NCBI GenBank assembly: GCA_025526915.1
Contig: JAHLKH010000056.1
Coordinates: forward strand, 62,001-126,000
Length of the DNA: 64,000 nt
Direction: 5' to 3'
DNA from: Entophlyctis helioformis
Taxonomy: Eukaryota > Chytridiomycota > Chytridiomycetes > Chytridiales > Chytriomycetaceae
This document shows, in pieces, positions 1-9,976 of the stretch (position 1 is the first letter of the stretch; every line of letters starts with the position of its first letter). The notes under the pieces are model-generated. The model was not told the DNA's origin. It saw only the letters and a program-made list of their open reading frames with translations, and ran no database searches. A program made the position numbers and the translations under genes.

Positions 1-282
1 CTGTTGCGGACATCACAGAGTCTTGGCTCTGTGGTGACCAGCAGCAAGTCAATGCACCTGGAGGCGTGCGTCCACTCGCCTCGCGAATGTGCGCGTTTCT
101 TCAGGCGGCCCAGCCCATGGTGTGTTCCAGCGTACTTTATGGATACATCACCGTGGACGTGTCGGACCAGGGGGATGACATAACTGAGGGATCTACGCAC
201 GGCCTTAAGCTCGAAAGGGTATGGCATCTAGTGTCTTGGGGACTGGGAATCTTCTTGGAATGAACTTTGGCATCGCCTAAAA
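1..282. other. Left flank of inverted repeat, no gene seen
   Basis: This stretch lies outside the left arm of the inverted repeat. Only short open frames occur on either strand and none resembles a known protein. Similarity with the other arm begins at about 283, with a segment that matches the region near 56033 in reverse complement. Confidence 0.4.
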
Positions 283-515
283 AGTCTGCACCTTGCCACC
301 ATTCTTGTTTTGCTCTGTGGATCGCCTGCTGCATACACTGCTGCAACTGCACGTGGATATCAGGCTGGAAGAGAGAGAGAGAGGAAGCAGAGTTGAAGCT
401 GTTTGGATACTCCCATTATAGCCATGTATTGTGTTGATGCCGTGATAGTGTGCACGAAGGCAGGTAACAAAGCTATCCTATTCGGCATGATCAACTCCAT
501 CAGAAGTGGCACGCT

Positions 516-1493
516 TCATCCTGTGGTGCGCTCAAAGGTTTGGCTTGCTGCCCACACCAGGCACATGTTCTTTTCGACCACCTATTGCACACTGTCAGTG
601 TATGTGTGGACTTGTAGATGGCCGTGCGGACTCCATCGACACGCAGGCATACCTTTGCAGTCTTTGTCAGAGCAATACTTGCACGACTTGGCTTGCCGTT
701 TGGGTTTTTGAGCCCCTGGCGCTGGAGCGTCTGCCTGCGTCTTGCCCTGAGAGGTGCTTTTTTGCACTCACTGCCTTTGGGGCGACAGGAGCTGTCTTGG
801 CTGGGATCTGTGGTGTCTTCTGAGCTGGAAGAATCGCACTCTCAAGAGGGGGGACGACTATTGTACGCGTTGCAGACGGAGGCCGAGGCAAGAGGGACGC
901 AGCGGTCTGATGGCTTGGGTATGGATCGGCGGGGATGCCAACGTCGTGCGCTGCTGGTTTCCGTTGACTGGCTTGGTGGAAGAGTGCCCCACAGGCGGTG
1001 CGACTTGGATGCGCGAAGGGGCTGCTGCAACAACCGCTGCTGCTGATGGACGTGGAATGCCGCGCTTTGCAGTCGAAGTGGTTGCAGATGCTGCTGCTGC
1101 TATTGCTATTGCAGATGCAGATGCAGATGCAGACGCAGACGCAGGTGCAGACGCCGGTACTGTTGCTGCTTCTGTTGACGGCTTTGGACTTGGTGATGGT
1201 GCAGATGCAGCTGCTGGTGCTGCTGGCGGCTCTGCAGTCGTCGTCGGCGTTGCTGTCTTGCCTCGCTTGGTTGCTGCTGTCTTGGGTCGCTTGGCTGGCT
1301 GGTCTGGCCTGACGTCTTGGCTGCCGCTCTCTCCAACGGCCGTGTCGGCTTCAGCACGCACATTGTCGGTGCTGTCCAGAGCGTCCGGCCGCTCGGCCGT
1401 GCCCTTCGGACGGCTCTTCACACGGCGCACATGCCTGTCGCTGTCTGCTGCTGCTTCTGCTTCTTTGTCTGCCGTCCGCCGCCTCAACTGCAT
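516..1493 (-). pseudogene. Gene B copy 1, frame broken (Ala/Pro/Ser-rich protein with Cys cluster)
   Basis: This is the left-arm copy of the gene at 54730-55802. The start codon lies at 1493, in the same context as in the intact copy (MQLRRRTADKE). Three changes break the frame relative to the other copy. One base is lost near 890, in a CCTCTC-like run. One A is gained near 765, giving six A's instead of five. Two bases are lost near 550, in the second exon. The Cys-rich C-terminus (CKYCSDKDCKG) is still readable in a shifted frame. The shifts could be real decay or, for the A run, sequencing error. Function is unknown. Confidence 0.65.
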
Positions 1494-1551
1494 CGTCACA
1501 GCCGCCTGCTCGCTTTGTGGTTTTCGCGGCAAGATCCACTCGACGCGATCG

Positions 1552-2168
1552 CGGCCATCTGCTGCATTCGAAAGACGCCACTGACAAGGCGGTCGAGGCA
1601 GACGCAGAGGCAGCCAAGGCAGCCAAGCGAGAGGCCAATGAGATTTGCCGTGCTGGAAGCAGACGCATCAGGCGGCTTCGAGCTCGACGGTTGGATCAAC
1701 AAATGTGGAGAGCCGCAGCCACCACCTGAACCACCGACTTGCTGTTTTGTTGGAACGACCTGGCAACAGCCATCTCCGAGATGAGTGGACGCAAGGCATC
1801 CGACGACGGCATCCCTGCGTCGTTCTACAAGGCGTTCGATGCAAAGATCCCGCCGGAGCTCCAGCGCCAGCGATCGGCAGCAGCCGGCGTCTCGGGAGCA
1901 GCACAGTGGCTGATGAGTGTGTGCAGCGCCATCTTCGAGGACGCAGTCATTCCAAAGACATGGCAGTCGGCGTTCATCGTCTCGCTGCCAAAGAAGGGCG
2001 ATCTGAGCGATCTGTCCAACCACCGCGGTGTCTCGCTGATCCATACCGGCTTGAAAGTGCCATGCAAAGCAGTGCACATGCGGCTCAACACATTCGTCAA
2101 AGGTAACAACCTCACAGCACACGAGCAAACACATCTTCATTCCAACAGCGAGTCTGGGCTATCCAGTC
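1552..2168 (+). mobile_element. LINE (non-LTR retrotransposon) fragment: start of reverse transcriptase
   Basis: The + frame from about 1739 reads like the linker and first RT blocks of a LINE ORF2. It has SGRKASDDGIP, then IPKTWQSAFIVSLPKKGDL, then NHRGVSLI with a LKV..K...MRLN tail, matching the usual WK.a.I.pIPKKGD....YRPISL.....K....RL pattern. Upstream, a different frame gives a charged segment (KAAKREANEICRAGSRR) typical of the endonuclease-RT linker. The element is cut on both sides: the leader of gene B abuts it on the left and the 3' end of gene A on the right. No catalytic YxDD block is present, so it is inactive. Confidence 0.75.
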
Positions 2169-2169
2169 G

Positions 2170-2376
2170 TCACTTGCTTGTTGCTTGCAGTTTCTTGATG
2201 GCCGACTCGAGTCTCTCGATTGTGACCAAGGTGGCATATGCTCGGTGTGTTTCTGCAAGCAGCGCTCGTGCACGGTCCAGTGGGAGGCTGCCAAGCAGGA
2301 TAGCGACAATATCGGCATGGTAAAGCACTTCGAGTTCAACTGCGTATCCATATTCTACCGCGTACTGCAGCATCTT
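2170..2376 (-). other. Out-of-frame 67-codon extension after gene A copy 1
   Basis: Immediately after the stop of the ankyrin ORF, another frame opens with MLQYAVEYGYAVELEVLYH and runs 67 codons to a stop at 2170. The same frame is open in the right-arm copy (53850-54053). It may be the former C-terminus of the ankyrin protein, lost by a frameshift before the arms duplicated. By hand count the two copies differ at about ten replacement and four silent positions, which gives no sign of purifying selection. Confidence 0.4.
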
Positions 2377-3476
2377 CAGCCTGCCTTCTTGCCGGCTTTG
2401 CTTGGTTCGTGACAGCCTTTGGAGCGCATGTACTGGACGACGTCATCGTGTCCCATGAAAATGGCGCCATTCAGCACATCGATCGTGCACTCTTCGCCGC
2501 AGATCTCGTGCAGCCACTGCACAACATGCAGACGTCCATTCAGGGCTGCAGAGCTCATCGCCCCCTTTGTGGACACTTCTGTCCTGTTCTCGTGGAGCCA
2601 CTTGACGACATGCAGGTGGCCGTTGGCAGCCGCCTTGTCCATGGCATCGGTCGTGCATCCTTCCGTCATGTTGGCATGCAGCCATTTGATGACATGCAGA
2701 TGACCCTTGGCAGCTGCGTAATCCATAGCAAACGTCGAGCACCCTTCCGTCCTGTTGACACGCAGCCACTTGACGACATGCAGGTGGCCGTTGCCAGCTG
2801 CCCAATCCATCGCACTGGTCGAGCATCCCTCGGTTCTGTTGGCGTGGATCCACTTGACGACATGAAGATGGCCTTTGGCAGCCGCCTCGTCCATGGCTTC
2901 AATCGAGCACGTCACGCCCTTATCAAACAAGAACTGCACAACGTCGAGGTGTCCGTATCGCGCTGCTTGCTCAACAGCTTGTTGCCAATACTCGCTCGTC
3001 ACATCGTGTTTCGCCATCCAGTGCTGGAGCGTCTTGTACTTGTCGTCGAGATGTTTGAGCAGATCGTGACAGCCATAGCGAATAGCCATGCGAGCGAGCG
3101 TGATTGGATGGGCAAAGTCGACCAGATCGAACCAGCCGTGTCGCATGGGAATGAGAAGCAGCCAGCTGCCGTCAATGACATTGTTAAAAAACGGTCCATT
3201 GTAGTTGTTGTTGACTGCGTCGTCTTTCGCATACTCCGTCTCCGTGTGCCGAGGAAAGCGCTTGCAGAGACGGTCGTACATGGAGCGAGAGTGTGCGAAC
3301 AGCAGCCCGTTGTCGGCCATCAGCCTAACGTCAGGCAGCAGAGCCAGATCGCCGTGCCAGTCCGTCTTGAACGCATCGGTCCACAGCTGTCGTTTGGTCG
3401 CTTCGTCGAGTGTGTCCTTGTCGTCGAGCAGGCCGTTGAGGAAGAGCGTGAGCGGGCCGGCTGCCTTGAGGATCAT
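2376..3476 (-). CDS. Ankyrin-repeat protein, gene A copy 1
   Basis: This ORF is 366 codons from its first in-frame ATG (3476). The C-terminal half has about seven ankyrin-like repeats of 31-33 residues built on the pattern AMDxAAxxGHLHVVKWLHxN and ending in RTEGCST. The N-terminal ~150 residues contain a conserved non-repeat region (AEIHAMILK, LWTDAFKTDW, LIPMRHGWFDLVDF). The same frame stays open upstream to about 3641 but has no ATG. The conserved upstream ATG (MQAERQTAE, start ~3686) is one base out of frame, so the true start is unclear. Ankyrin repeats normally mediate protein binding; the specific role is unknown. The gene is embedded antisense between two LINE pieces. It is 86% or so identical in protein to the right-arm copy. 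Confidence 0.75.
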   Translation of the reverse strand: MILKAAGPLTLFLNGLLDDKDTLDEATKRQLWTDAFKTDWHGDLALLPDVRLMADNGLLFAHSRSMYDRLCKRFPRHTETEYAKDDAVNNNYNGPFFNNVIDGSWLLLIPMRHGWFDLVDFAHPITLARMAIRYGCHDLLKHLDDKYKTLQHWMAKHDVTSEYWQQAVEQAARYGHLDVVQFLFDKGVTCSIEAMDEAAAKGHLHVVKWIHANRTEGCSTSAMDWAAGNGHLHVVKWLRVNRTEGCSTFAMDYAAAKGHLHVIKWLHANMTEGCTTDAMDKAAANGHLHVVKWLHENRTEVSTKGAMSSAALNGRLHVVQWLHEICGEECTIDVLNGAIFMGHDDVVQYMRSKGCHEPSKAGKKAG

Positions 3477-3745
3477 AGCGTGGATCTCGGCAGGCTTGCC
3501 GTCCCAGTGGCTGCTGCCGTACGCAAGGTCGCTGGTGGCTGGCGGCACCACATAGCGAGGCACCCCTGGCTGTGCTGCTGCTGCTGGCTGCCCTGGCTCG
3601 ACGGCTTGGCTGCCACTCGCTCCAACGACCTGCTCGACCACAGCTGGCTGCTCGAATGTGCTCTGCCGTCTGTCGCTCCGCCTGCATCGTCACAGCCGCT
3701 TGCTCGCTTTTTGGCTGTGAGGACAAGATCCACTCGACGCGATCG

Positions 3746-4166
3746 TGTCCAACAAGCGCCATTGCAACGAACGAGGATGTGGAACATCCACCGACACGGC
3801 ATGCCATGGTGCACAGTGTGGTTGGCGTGGTAGGCTTGGCGGCACATGGTGCGAAGCGTAAACTGCGGAGCAGGTGCAGAGACTCGAGGCCGATGGGTTT
3901 AGTGGACTCGCTGCAAGCATCACTTGTGGTGATCCAGTCTGAGCTCTCAACACAAGCAGCGAGCTGTTGGGAAGTGACCCAGTTGGATTGTTTCCAACAG
4001 TCCCGTGCCATGACTTGTGCGGCGTGCTATTCGATCATTTGGAATGAAGCATCCCTTGCTCCATCCGTCCGCAGGTCGTCTGCAAGTCACGATTCGCCAC
4101 TCAGCTGGTCCCAATGTGATGTGAACAATAACCAAAATTAGTGTATGGCATAGTCGAAAAACTGAC
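3746..4166 (+). mobile_element. LINE 3' end: last codons plus 3' UTR
   Basis: The + frame at 3757 (SAIATNEDVEHPPTRHA) matches the C-terminus of the LINE protein fragment at 11194-11820 (RAIATHENVGHPQIRDC). About 370 bp of apparent 3' UTR follow, ending near ACTAATTTTGG/CATAGTCGAAAAAC just before the tRNA gene. The same block occurs at 52054-52466 and, truncated, at 56700-56812. No poly(A) tail is visible. Everything between the RT start and this C-terminus is missing and gene A occupies the space. Confidence 0.6.
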
Positions 4167-4480
4167 TGTAGCGGGCCAAGTCTGTGCAGTCGGTCAGATA
4201 CGCTTCATTACACACATGTGGTAGCATTCAAGGCCGAACCTGTGCAGTCGGTCAGATACGCTTAGAGCCGACTGCACGCAGGGCAAGGCACGCTTTAAGT
4301 ACGCGGCCTAACCACTCGACATGAGGCAACAGCCCGAAACAACTTGTGGCGTCTAGGCGCGCCCCAACTGTGGGTTGCGCCCCTCGGCCGAATGGCCGAG
4401 TCTCATGTCCAATCCTGAGACATCGAGAGGCGCATCCCCCTGGAGGCGATCCACCGAGCTAGGCGGCTGAGCCCGTAACA
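4167..4480. mobile_element. Solo LTR (family 1), inserted upstream of tRNA-His
   Basis: The insert is 314 bp. It begins TGTAGCGGGC and ends GCCCGTAACA, so it has TG...CA termini and a short imperfect terminal inverted repeat. It is flanked by the 4-bp direct repeat TGAC (4163-4166 and 4481-4484), and the right-arm copy has the empty site with a single TGAC. Inside are two 24-bp direct repeats (4182-4205 and 4240-4263) and an inverted copy of their core near 4267. The LTR ends 14 bp before the tRNA. No internal retrotransposon genes are present, so this is a solo LTR left by LTR-LTR recombination. Confidence 0.85.
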
Positions 4481-4494
4481 TGACAAGGAGGGAA

Positions 4495-4565
4495 GCAGGG
4501 GTAGTATAGTGGTAGTACGTCACGTTGTGGCCGTGTTGGCGGCGGTTCGATTCCGCCCCTCTGCA
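4495..4565 (+). tRNA. trnH-GUG: tRNA-His (GUG), copy 1
   Basis: The 71-nt gene folds as a cloverleaf. The acceptor arm GCAGGGG pairs with CCTCTGC. The D arm is GTAT/GTAC. The anticodon loop TTGTGGC has GTG at 4527-4529. The T arm is GGCGG-TTCGATT-CCGCC. A73 is the discriminator and no CCA is required from the genome (CCA does follow by chance). Pair 27-43 at the top of the anticodon stem is U-U. Internal A box (TAGTATAGTGG) and B box (GGTTCGATTCC) are present, and a TTTT pol III terminator starts at 4571. There is no intron. Confidence 0.95.
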
Positions 4566-4807
4566 CCACCTTTTGCCTCATTTTTGCTCGGTGTCATCCA
4601 TCCAGTCGGTCGATGCGTATGCTGCCCTCGTGCGAGCGGCGCTCGTCGTTTTGCTGGATACGCATTGACCGTGAGCTCTTGTGAACATGCTTCTGCCCTG
4701 CCACCATCCAGGAACCACAAAACACCAACCAGCGGGACAATGCTGTCAGGGGGTTTATTCAGTTGCCAAGGCATCCAGATTCAAGGCAGCCACAGGGCCA
4801 CCAGCGT

Positions 4808-7800
4808 TTACTCGCTCGCTTCTGCCGCAGACATTGTGCCGTTTTTTGCCGCGTCCGATCCGTCCATTGGGGCGGCAGCCGCGGCTGTCGGCGGCGGGAA
4901 ATCCAGGTCAAGATCCATCTCGCGCTCCTCGCCCTCTTCCATCTCCATCTCTGCGTCTCCGTCGTCATCCTTGTGCACGGCTACGGCTGGCTCTACAACG
5001 GGTTTCGTCTGTGGAGCGGCGGGTGCTGGCGCGGCCGTTGGGGCTGGAGATGCTCGCAATCCAGCTCTCTCTGCATCTTGGGGCTGATCGGCGGCAGCCG
5101 AGACAGGAGGTGCAACTTGAGCAGCGGTTGCTGCAGGAGAAGGGGCTGCATTGGACGGCGTGCCACCAGAGGTCGTGGCTGCTGCCAGAGGACCTGCAGG
5201 CTGCACCGCGGGCTTTGGCGGGGCGGCCGACCCCGGAGCAGGCGACGCGGCATGGTAAGCCTGCGGCTGCGCCTGCGCTGCCATAGAGTTGTGCGATGCC
5301 AAAGGTGCAGGAGCTGGCGAGGCGGCACGAACAGACGACGGCCTTGGCTCGCCCTTGACATCGAGCCTGGGAGACGGAGCAGGTATGGTGGGCGTCGATG
5401 CAGCAGGTGGAGGCTGAGCAGAAGCCGGTGCGGCAGAAGCATTGGTGACGTTGGGCTTGACATCTGGTGCCGGCTGTGCATCCGTGCGACGGCTGACGCG
5501 CCAGATCCGCGTGCGCATGTCGCCCGAGCCCGTGGCCATGAGACCGCCAGCTGACGAAACCGCTATGCTGATGACGGAATTGCGGTGGCCAGAGAGCAGA
5601 CAGACAGGGACAGCCGTTGGAGTGGTGCCGGGCACGGAGCCGTCCCAGATCGTCACGTGGCGATCCTTGCTCGCGCACACGATCCACTCAATCTCAGGAA
5701 TGGGGATCGAGCTCCACAGAGGACGGCCCTGGCGATCCACGGCACCCAGCGACGATCCTTTTCCGGGGAACGCGACCGAGAGGATAAAGTCCTTGTGGCC
5801 TCTAAACACATGGCGGGGCTTGGTGTTGATAAAGGTGCGGCTCTTGCGGGACGGGTCGGCAACCGTGCCCGGGGCATGAGCTGGCGCGGCAGGAGGCGGG
5901 TTGGGGTTGGCCAGCTGGTCGAGTGTGTTTTGCGACAGATCCCAGACGCGCAGGGTCTTGTCGAGCGAACCCGAGACAAGCGAAAGACCGGTCGGCGAAA
6001 AGGCAACAGCGTACACAGAGTTCAAGTGGCCAACAAAGCGCTCGAGGAGCTGTCCCGTGCGGGTATCCCACAGGCGGATTGTGTCGTCAATCGTTCCCTG
6101 TTGGATGAGCGCATATCCGTTAGCATCGTGACGCCAAAGAAAGACTGCTCGGTGGCGGCACACGTACAGCAGCAACGCATCGGCTGTCAGACGGACGGAT
6201 GGCGACACTCGTGACGCCCGTGTCCTTGGACTGGTCGGTGTTGGGCGAGCGGGTGGGGTCTTCGTCGCAGGACAGCGTCATGAGCGACGCGCCAGTCTCT
6301 GGATCCCACAGTCTGACAGTGCGGTCGCCACTGGCAGACGCAACAAACTTGCCGTCCTTTGACCAGTCGATTGAGTAAATGTCCAGCTGGTGGCCCGACA
6401 GACGCGACTTGATGGACTGACGGTTGATGTCGCAGATGCGCACCAGGTGGTCTTCGGCGCCAGACGCAATAAAGTTTCCGTCGGGCGAAAAGGCGACCGA
6501 CCGGACGTAGTAGTCCTTGCGAGACGTGTCGTCGACCAAGGCACTGCAGACCACCAAGCCACGGGTCAGTTCATGGTTCATGACAGCAGAGGCCGCAAAG
6601 ACGAGAAAGGCACGTACCAAACACGCTGGAACGTCTCGACATCGTAAATCTCTGTGCTCTTGCTGCAGCCAACACCCAGATAGCGGCCATCCGGCGAGAA
6701 GCGCACGCAGCAGACAACGCTCTGCACGCGGAACGTGTGCACCGGCTCTACATGAAGCGGCGGGTTGCGAGCAGACTCGGACTCGGGGTTGACATAGCAG
6801 GCGTAGTCTTCGCCCAAGATCCGGCCCTCGTCAGACGCCTTGCGTGCGTCAAAGTCGATAAAGCCAGTCGTTGGAGCATTGTCTACGTGCGGGGTCGCGG
6901 GTGCAGCCGGCTGCATGGCGGTTGCAGCCGAAGCAGTGCCGTTTGCGTCTCCCTGGTGTGTCGACCAATGTCAGAGGTCTGTAACACAGAGACACGAGGC
7001 AGGCGGGCAGACAGGCAGGCAGGCAGGCAGGCAAACACAGTCAACCTACCTGAGGGGGACGCTGGGCCGATTGCTGCATTGGCATGGCCTGAGGCGCAGC
7101 GGTGCGTGGCTGGACACTGCCGCTTGGGGGCGTGGCCGTTCGGCCTGCAGCAGGGGGATATCCCTGCGCCAGCGCCTGTCCGTTCTGGCCATGCTGGCCA
7201 TGCTGGTACGAGGCGCTCGGGTGGCCGTGCATAGGCGCCATCTGAATGGCGTGAGACAGCATGCAGAGCAACGTCAGATCAGACCCTCGCGCGTGCGTCT
7301 GTCTCGCTTGTCTCGCGCCAAGCCAGGCATTGCAAGAGACGGACTTGCCTGCGACGTGTGTGCCTCTGATAGAGGAGGCGGGCCCTTCATGCCCTGCGGT
7401 GTCAAGACAGGCGTGGACACGGTGGACGGCAGTTTCTGGCGCTGCGTGGGCGGCCCTGGCAGCGAGCCGTCGTCCAGCCGCATGCGCTTGGCAGGCACAT
7501 TGGCGTCGTCTCCGTTTGCATTCGTCATGGCGTGGTCTGCTCTCGCACGCACACACACCAGAATGCCAGGCAAAAAGACACGCCGGTTCAACGCTCGTCA
7601 GTCGTCTGCTGTCGTGCATATTTACGACAAGTCAGGTGTCAGAGTGGCGTGCCAGCAAATGACTCACCAGGATGCTGCTGCATCATGTGAGCAGCAGGCT
7701 GCTGCAGAGACTGCGGGTGCTGCGGGTGCTGAGGATGCTGAGATGCTTGCTGCTGCTGCTGTTGCTGTTGCTGTGGCTGCCGTGCACGCGCGTCGCGCTG

Positions 7801-8910
7801 TGGCAGATTGGGAGGGCCGCCCGATGCACTTGCAGTCATGCTGGCGCCAGACAGTGGCGGGTACTGCTGCGATGGCTGCTGCTGTTGCTGATGCTGCTGC
7901 TGCTGCTGCTGCTGCTGATGGAGATGATGCTGCTGTTGTTGAGAGCTGAGCACCTCAACTTCGCGGCGGAGCTTGGCAATCTCATCCTCGTACTGCTGCT
8001 TGATCTTGAGGTGCGTGCGCTCAAGCTCGTTGAGAACCTGCTGGAAGGCAGTCATCTCATTGAGCTGGCTCGAGACTGGCGAGCAGCACGATGATCCGCC
8101 AGTTAATGATACAATGCACGGAAGAAAGGAATGCCAACCAACACGGTACACAATCAGTCAGGCAGTTGGTCAGTCAGTCAGCCGATTGAGCTGCCACTTC
8201 CATCCCTCTCGGAAGGTGGACCACTTACGCTTGTACTCGGCATCCTCCTTCTGGTACTTCATGAGAGTGATCTCCTTGAAGACCTGATCGACTTCCTTTC
8301 GCGCAACGTCAAGCGCCTCGACGATTCTGTTTTGCGAAATCGTGAGTGGCGGTCCTTGCGGCTTGGGCGAGTGCGGGATCTGCTGCTGGTGCTGGACAGC
8401 GGCATGGGCAGCATTTCCAATGCCGCTGCCGACAGCGGGTCCCGACTGAGGCGGCTGCTGCGACGTCACAGCATGGCTTGGATGGTGGTGCTGCTGCTGT
8501 GACTGGATGGGCAGAGCCGCGTGCTGCTGCGATGGATGAGATGGATGGGGCTGCTGCGGCTGCTGCTGGACTTGCTGTCCCTGCACCTGCTGCCCTTGCG
8601 GGGCATGGTGGGTATGGTGCCCCGTTGACAGAGGCGGCAGCGACGGGGGATGGTGGTGGCCAGGCGGCGGCTGGCCCTGCACCTGCTGCACCTGTTGTTG
8701 CTGCTGCTGTTGTTGTTGTTGCTGCGGGTGCTGCGGGTGCTGCATGGCATGCGGGTGCGGGTGCTGCTGGTGCTGCATCTGGTGCGGCATGCCCAGCCCG
8801 CCAGACGGACGGCCCTGTGGAGGGGCCTGCGAAGGAGGCGGTCCGCCCGGGCCGGAGCCGCCGCCTGGACCGCCAGGGGCTCCAGAGCGGTATACGTTGG
8901 TCGCGGACAT
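4808..8910 (-). CDS. TUP1: TUP1 general transcriptional corepressor (Groucho/TLE-type WD40)
   Basis: Seven exons join in frame to 1156 aa: 8229-8910, 7668-8075, 7349-7536, 7050-7241, 6618-6952, 6168-6543, 4808-6097. The N-terminus is Pro/Gln/His-rich. The exon 1-2 boundary carries the Tup1 tetramerisation coiled coil (NRIVEALDVARKEVDQVFKE, then LNELERTHLKIKQQYEDEI). Exons 5-7 form the WD40 propeller (VRSVAFSPDGNFIASGAEDH, VRLWDPETG, VAAGTIDDTIRLWD, GHLNSVYAVAFSPTG). In yeast, Tup1 tetramers with Cyc8 repress many promoters through sequence-specific factors. Unusually, about 230 Ala/Pro-rich residues with an acidic stretch (DDDGDAEMEMEEGEE) follow the propeller, where fungal Tup1 normally ends. 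Intron 3 has a GC donor. Confidence 0.95.
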
Positions 8911-9531
8911 GATCTGGCGGGTCGTTGCGTCGAGACAGCGCGGACAAGGGAGCGGACGGAGAGCGAGGCAAGGCAAGGGCACACAAGATCCGTCGTTGCG
9001 GGTTGCGGGTTTGCGGTGGCAGGCAGGAGCAGAGCGGTGGTGGTGCAGTGGTGCAGTGGTGGTGCGTGGGCAAGCGTCAGTTCAGACTCGCTCTCGCAGG
9101 CAGGAGCACAAGCGCAGCAGGCCGTCTGGCCGTCTGGCGGGCAGGCTCTGTCGACCGCCGACGGAGCACGCCTGGCTGCACCGCAACAACTGGACGGACA
9201 GACAGACGCTGACAGACAGACGGACGGGCGGACAGCCTTCTGCCATCCATGCCAGATGTCTGCGTGTGTGCCTTCTGCCATCCCTCGAAGCGTCTGCACC
9301 CACTTGAACCGACGCTGGAGAGCAGGCGGGCAGTGACGTTGAGATAGCGAGCGGCACAGCGCCAAAACCAAAACTCACGCTGGCTTTGTGTTGCTGCCGC
9401 TGCCGCTGCTGCTGCTGTTGACAACAACGACAACGTTCACCACGATCGTTGCACAAGGTTGGCAACGTGGCTCGACGTGGTTACACAACCCTCCCTCCCG
9501 GCTGAAACGGCAGAAGCGGCAGAAACGGCAG
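8911..9531. promoter_or_regulatory. Divergent intergenic region between TUP1 and the WD40 gene
   Basis: The 621 bp separate two genes transcribed away from each other, so both promoters must lie here. The sequence contains GACAGACAGACGG-type simple repeats near 9195-9235 and Ctg/Cag-rich runs near 9400. I see no convincing TATA box and no coding segment. Confidence 0.4.
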
Positions 9532-9939
9532 ATGCGGGCTGTACAGCGAGTGCGAGTGTCGGAAAGGCCGCTCTATGCGCTTGCTGTCGACACACAGCTC
9601 CCGCAACAGCCAGATCTGGCGCATCAGGCCAGCCGGCTGAGGGTCGTCTGTGGTGGCGCGGACCATTCGCCGTCTGTGCTCGACTTTGGCAGGACTGCTG
9701 AAGTGCCAGGACAAGAGCCGAGCAGCGATGGCAGCAGCGGAGGCTATGCGTTTACAGTCGTTACGCCATCTCTCTTTTCCAAGACGACCGCCACACACCG
9801 GGAATGGCTCACGCACGTTGCCTTCTTGCCCGATGGTCGCTTCGTGTCAGGTGCCATGGACGCTTCGCTGTGCCTGTGGTCTGTTGGCGATTCGCGACGG
9901 ACTGCACCATCTCTGGTATCTCTGGCATCTCCCGCTTCC

Positions 9940-9976
<37 letters not shown>

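Larger units (their letters stand above)
283..4703 (+). repeat. Left arm of a ~4.2 kb inverted repeat
   Basis: The arm matches 51835-56033 in reverse orientation. It carries a gene B relic (-), a LINE reverse-transcriptase piece (+), ankyrin gene A (-), a LINE 3' end (+), tRNA-His (+) and about 135 bp of tRNA 3' flank. Unlike the right arm it holds an extra 314-bp solo LTR just before the tRNA gene. Similarity is uneven: the LINE 3' region (3800-4140) differs at about two positions in 340 from the other arm, while gene A and the RT piece differ by roughly a tenth. I estimated both by eye. The arm limits are where alignable sequence stops. Confidence 0.85.

Noticed and set aside
2409..3833. 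474-codon frame antisense to ankyrin gene A (and its twin at 52381-53814)
   Set aside because: It is the mirror of a periodic ankyrin ORF; repeats keep the opposite strand open. No protein family is recognisable.
4167..4480. Possible SINE or structural RNA upstream of tRNA-His
   Set aside because: TG...CA ends, a 4-bp target duplication and the empty site in the right arm identify it as a solo LTR.
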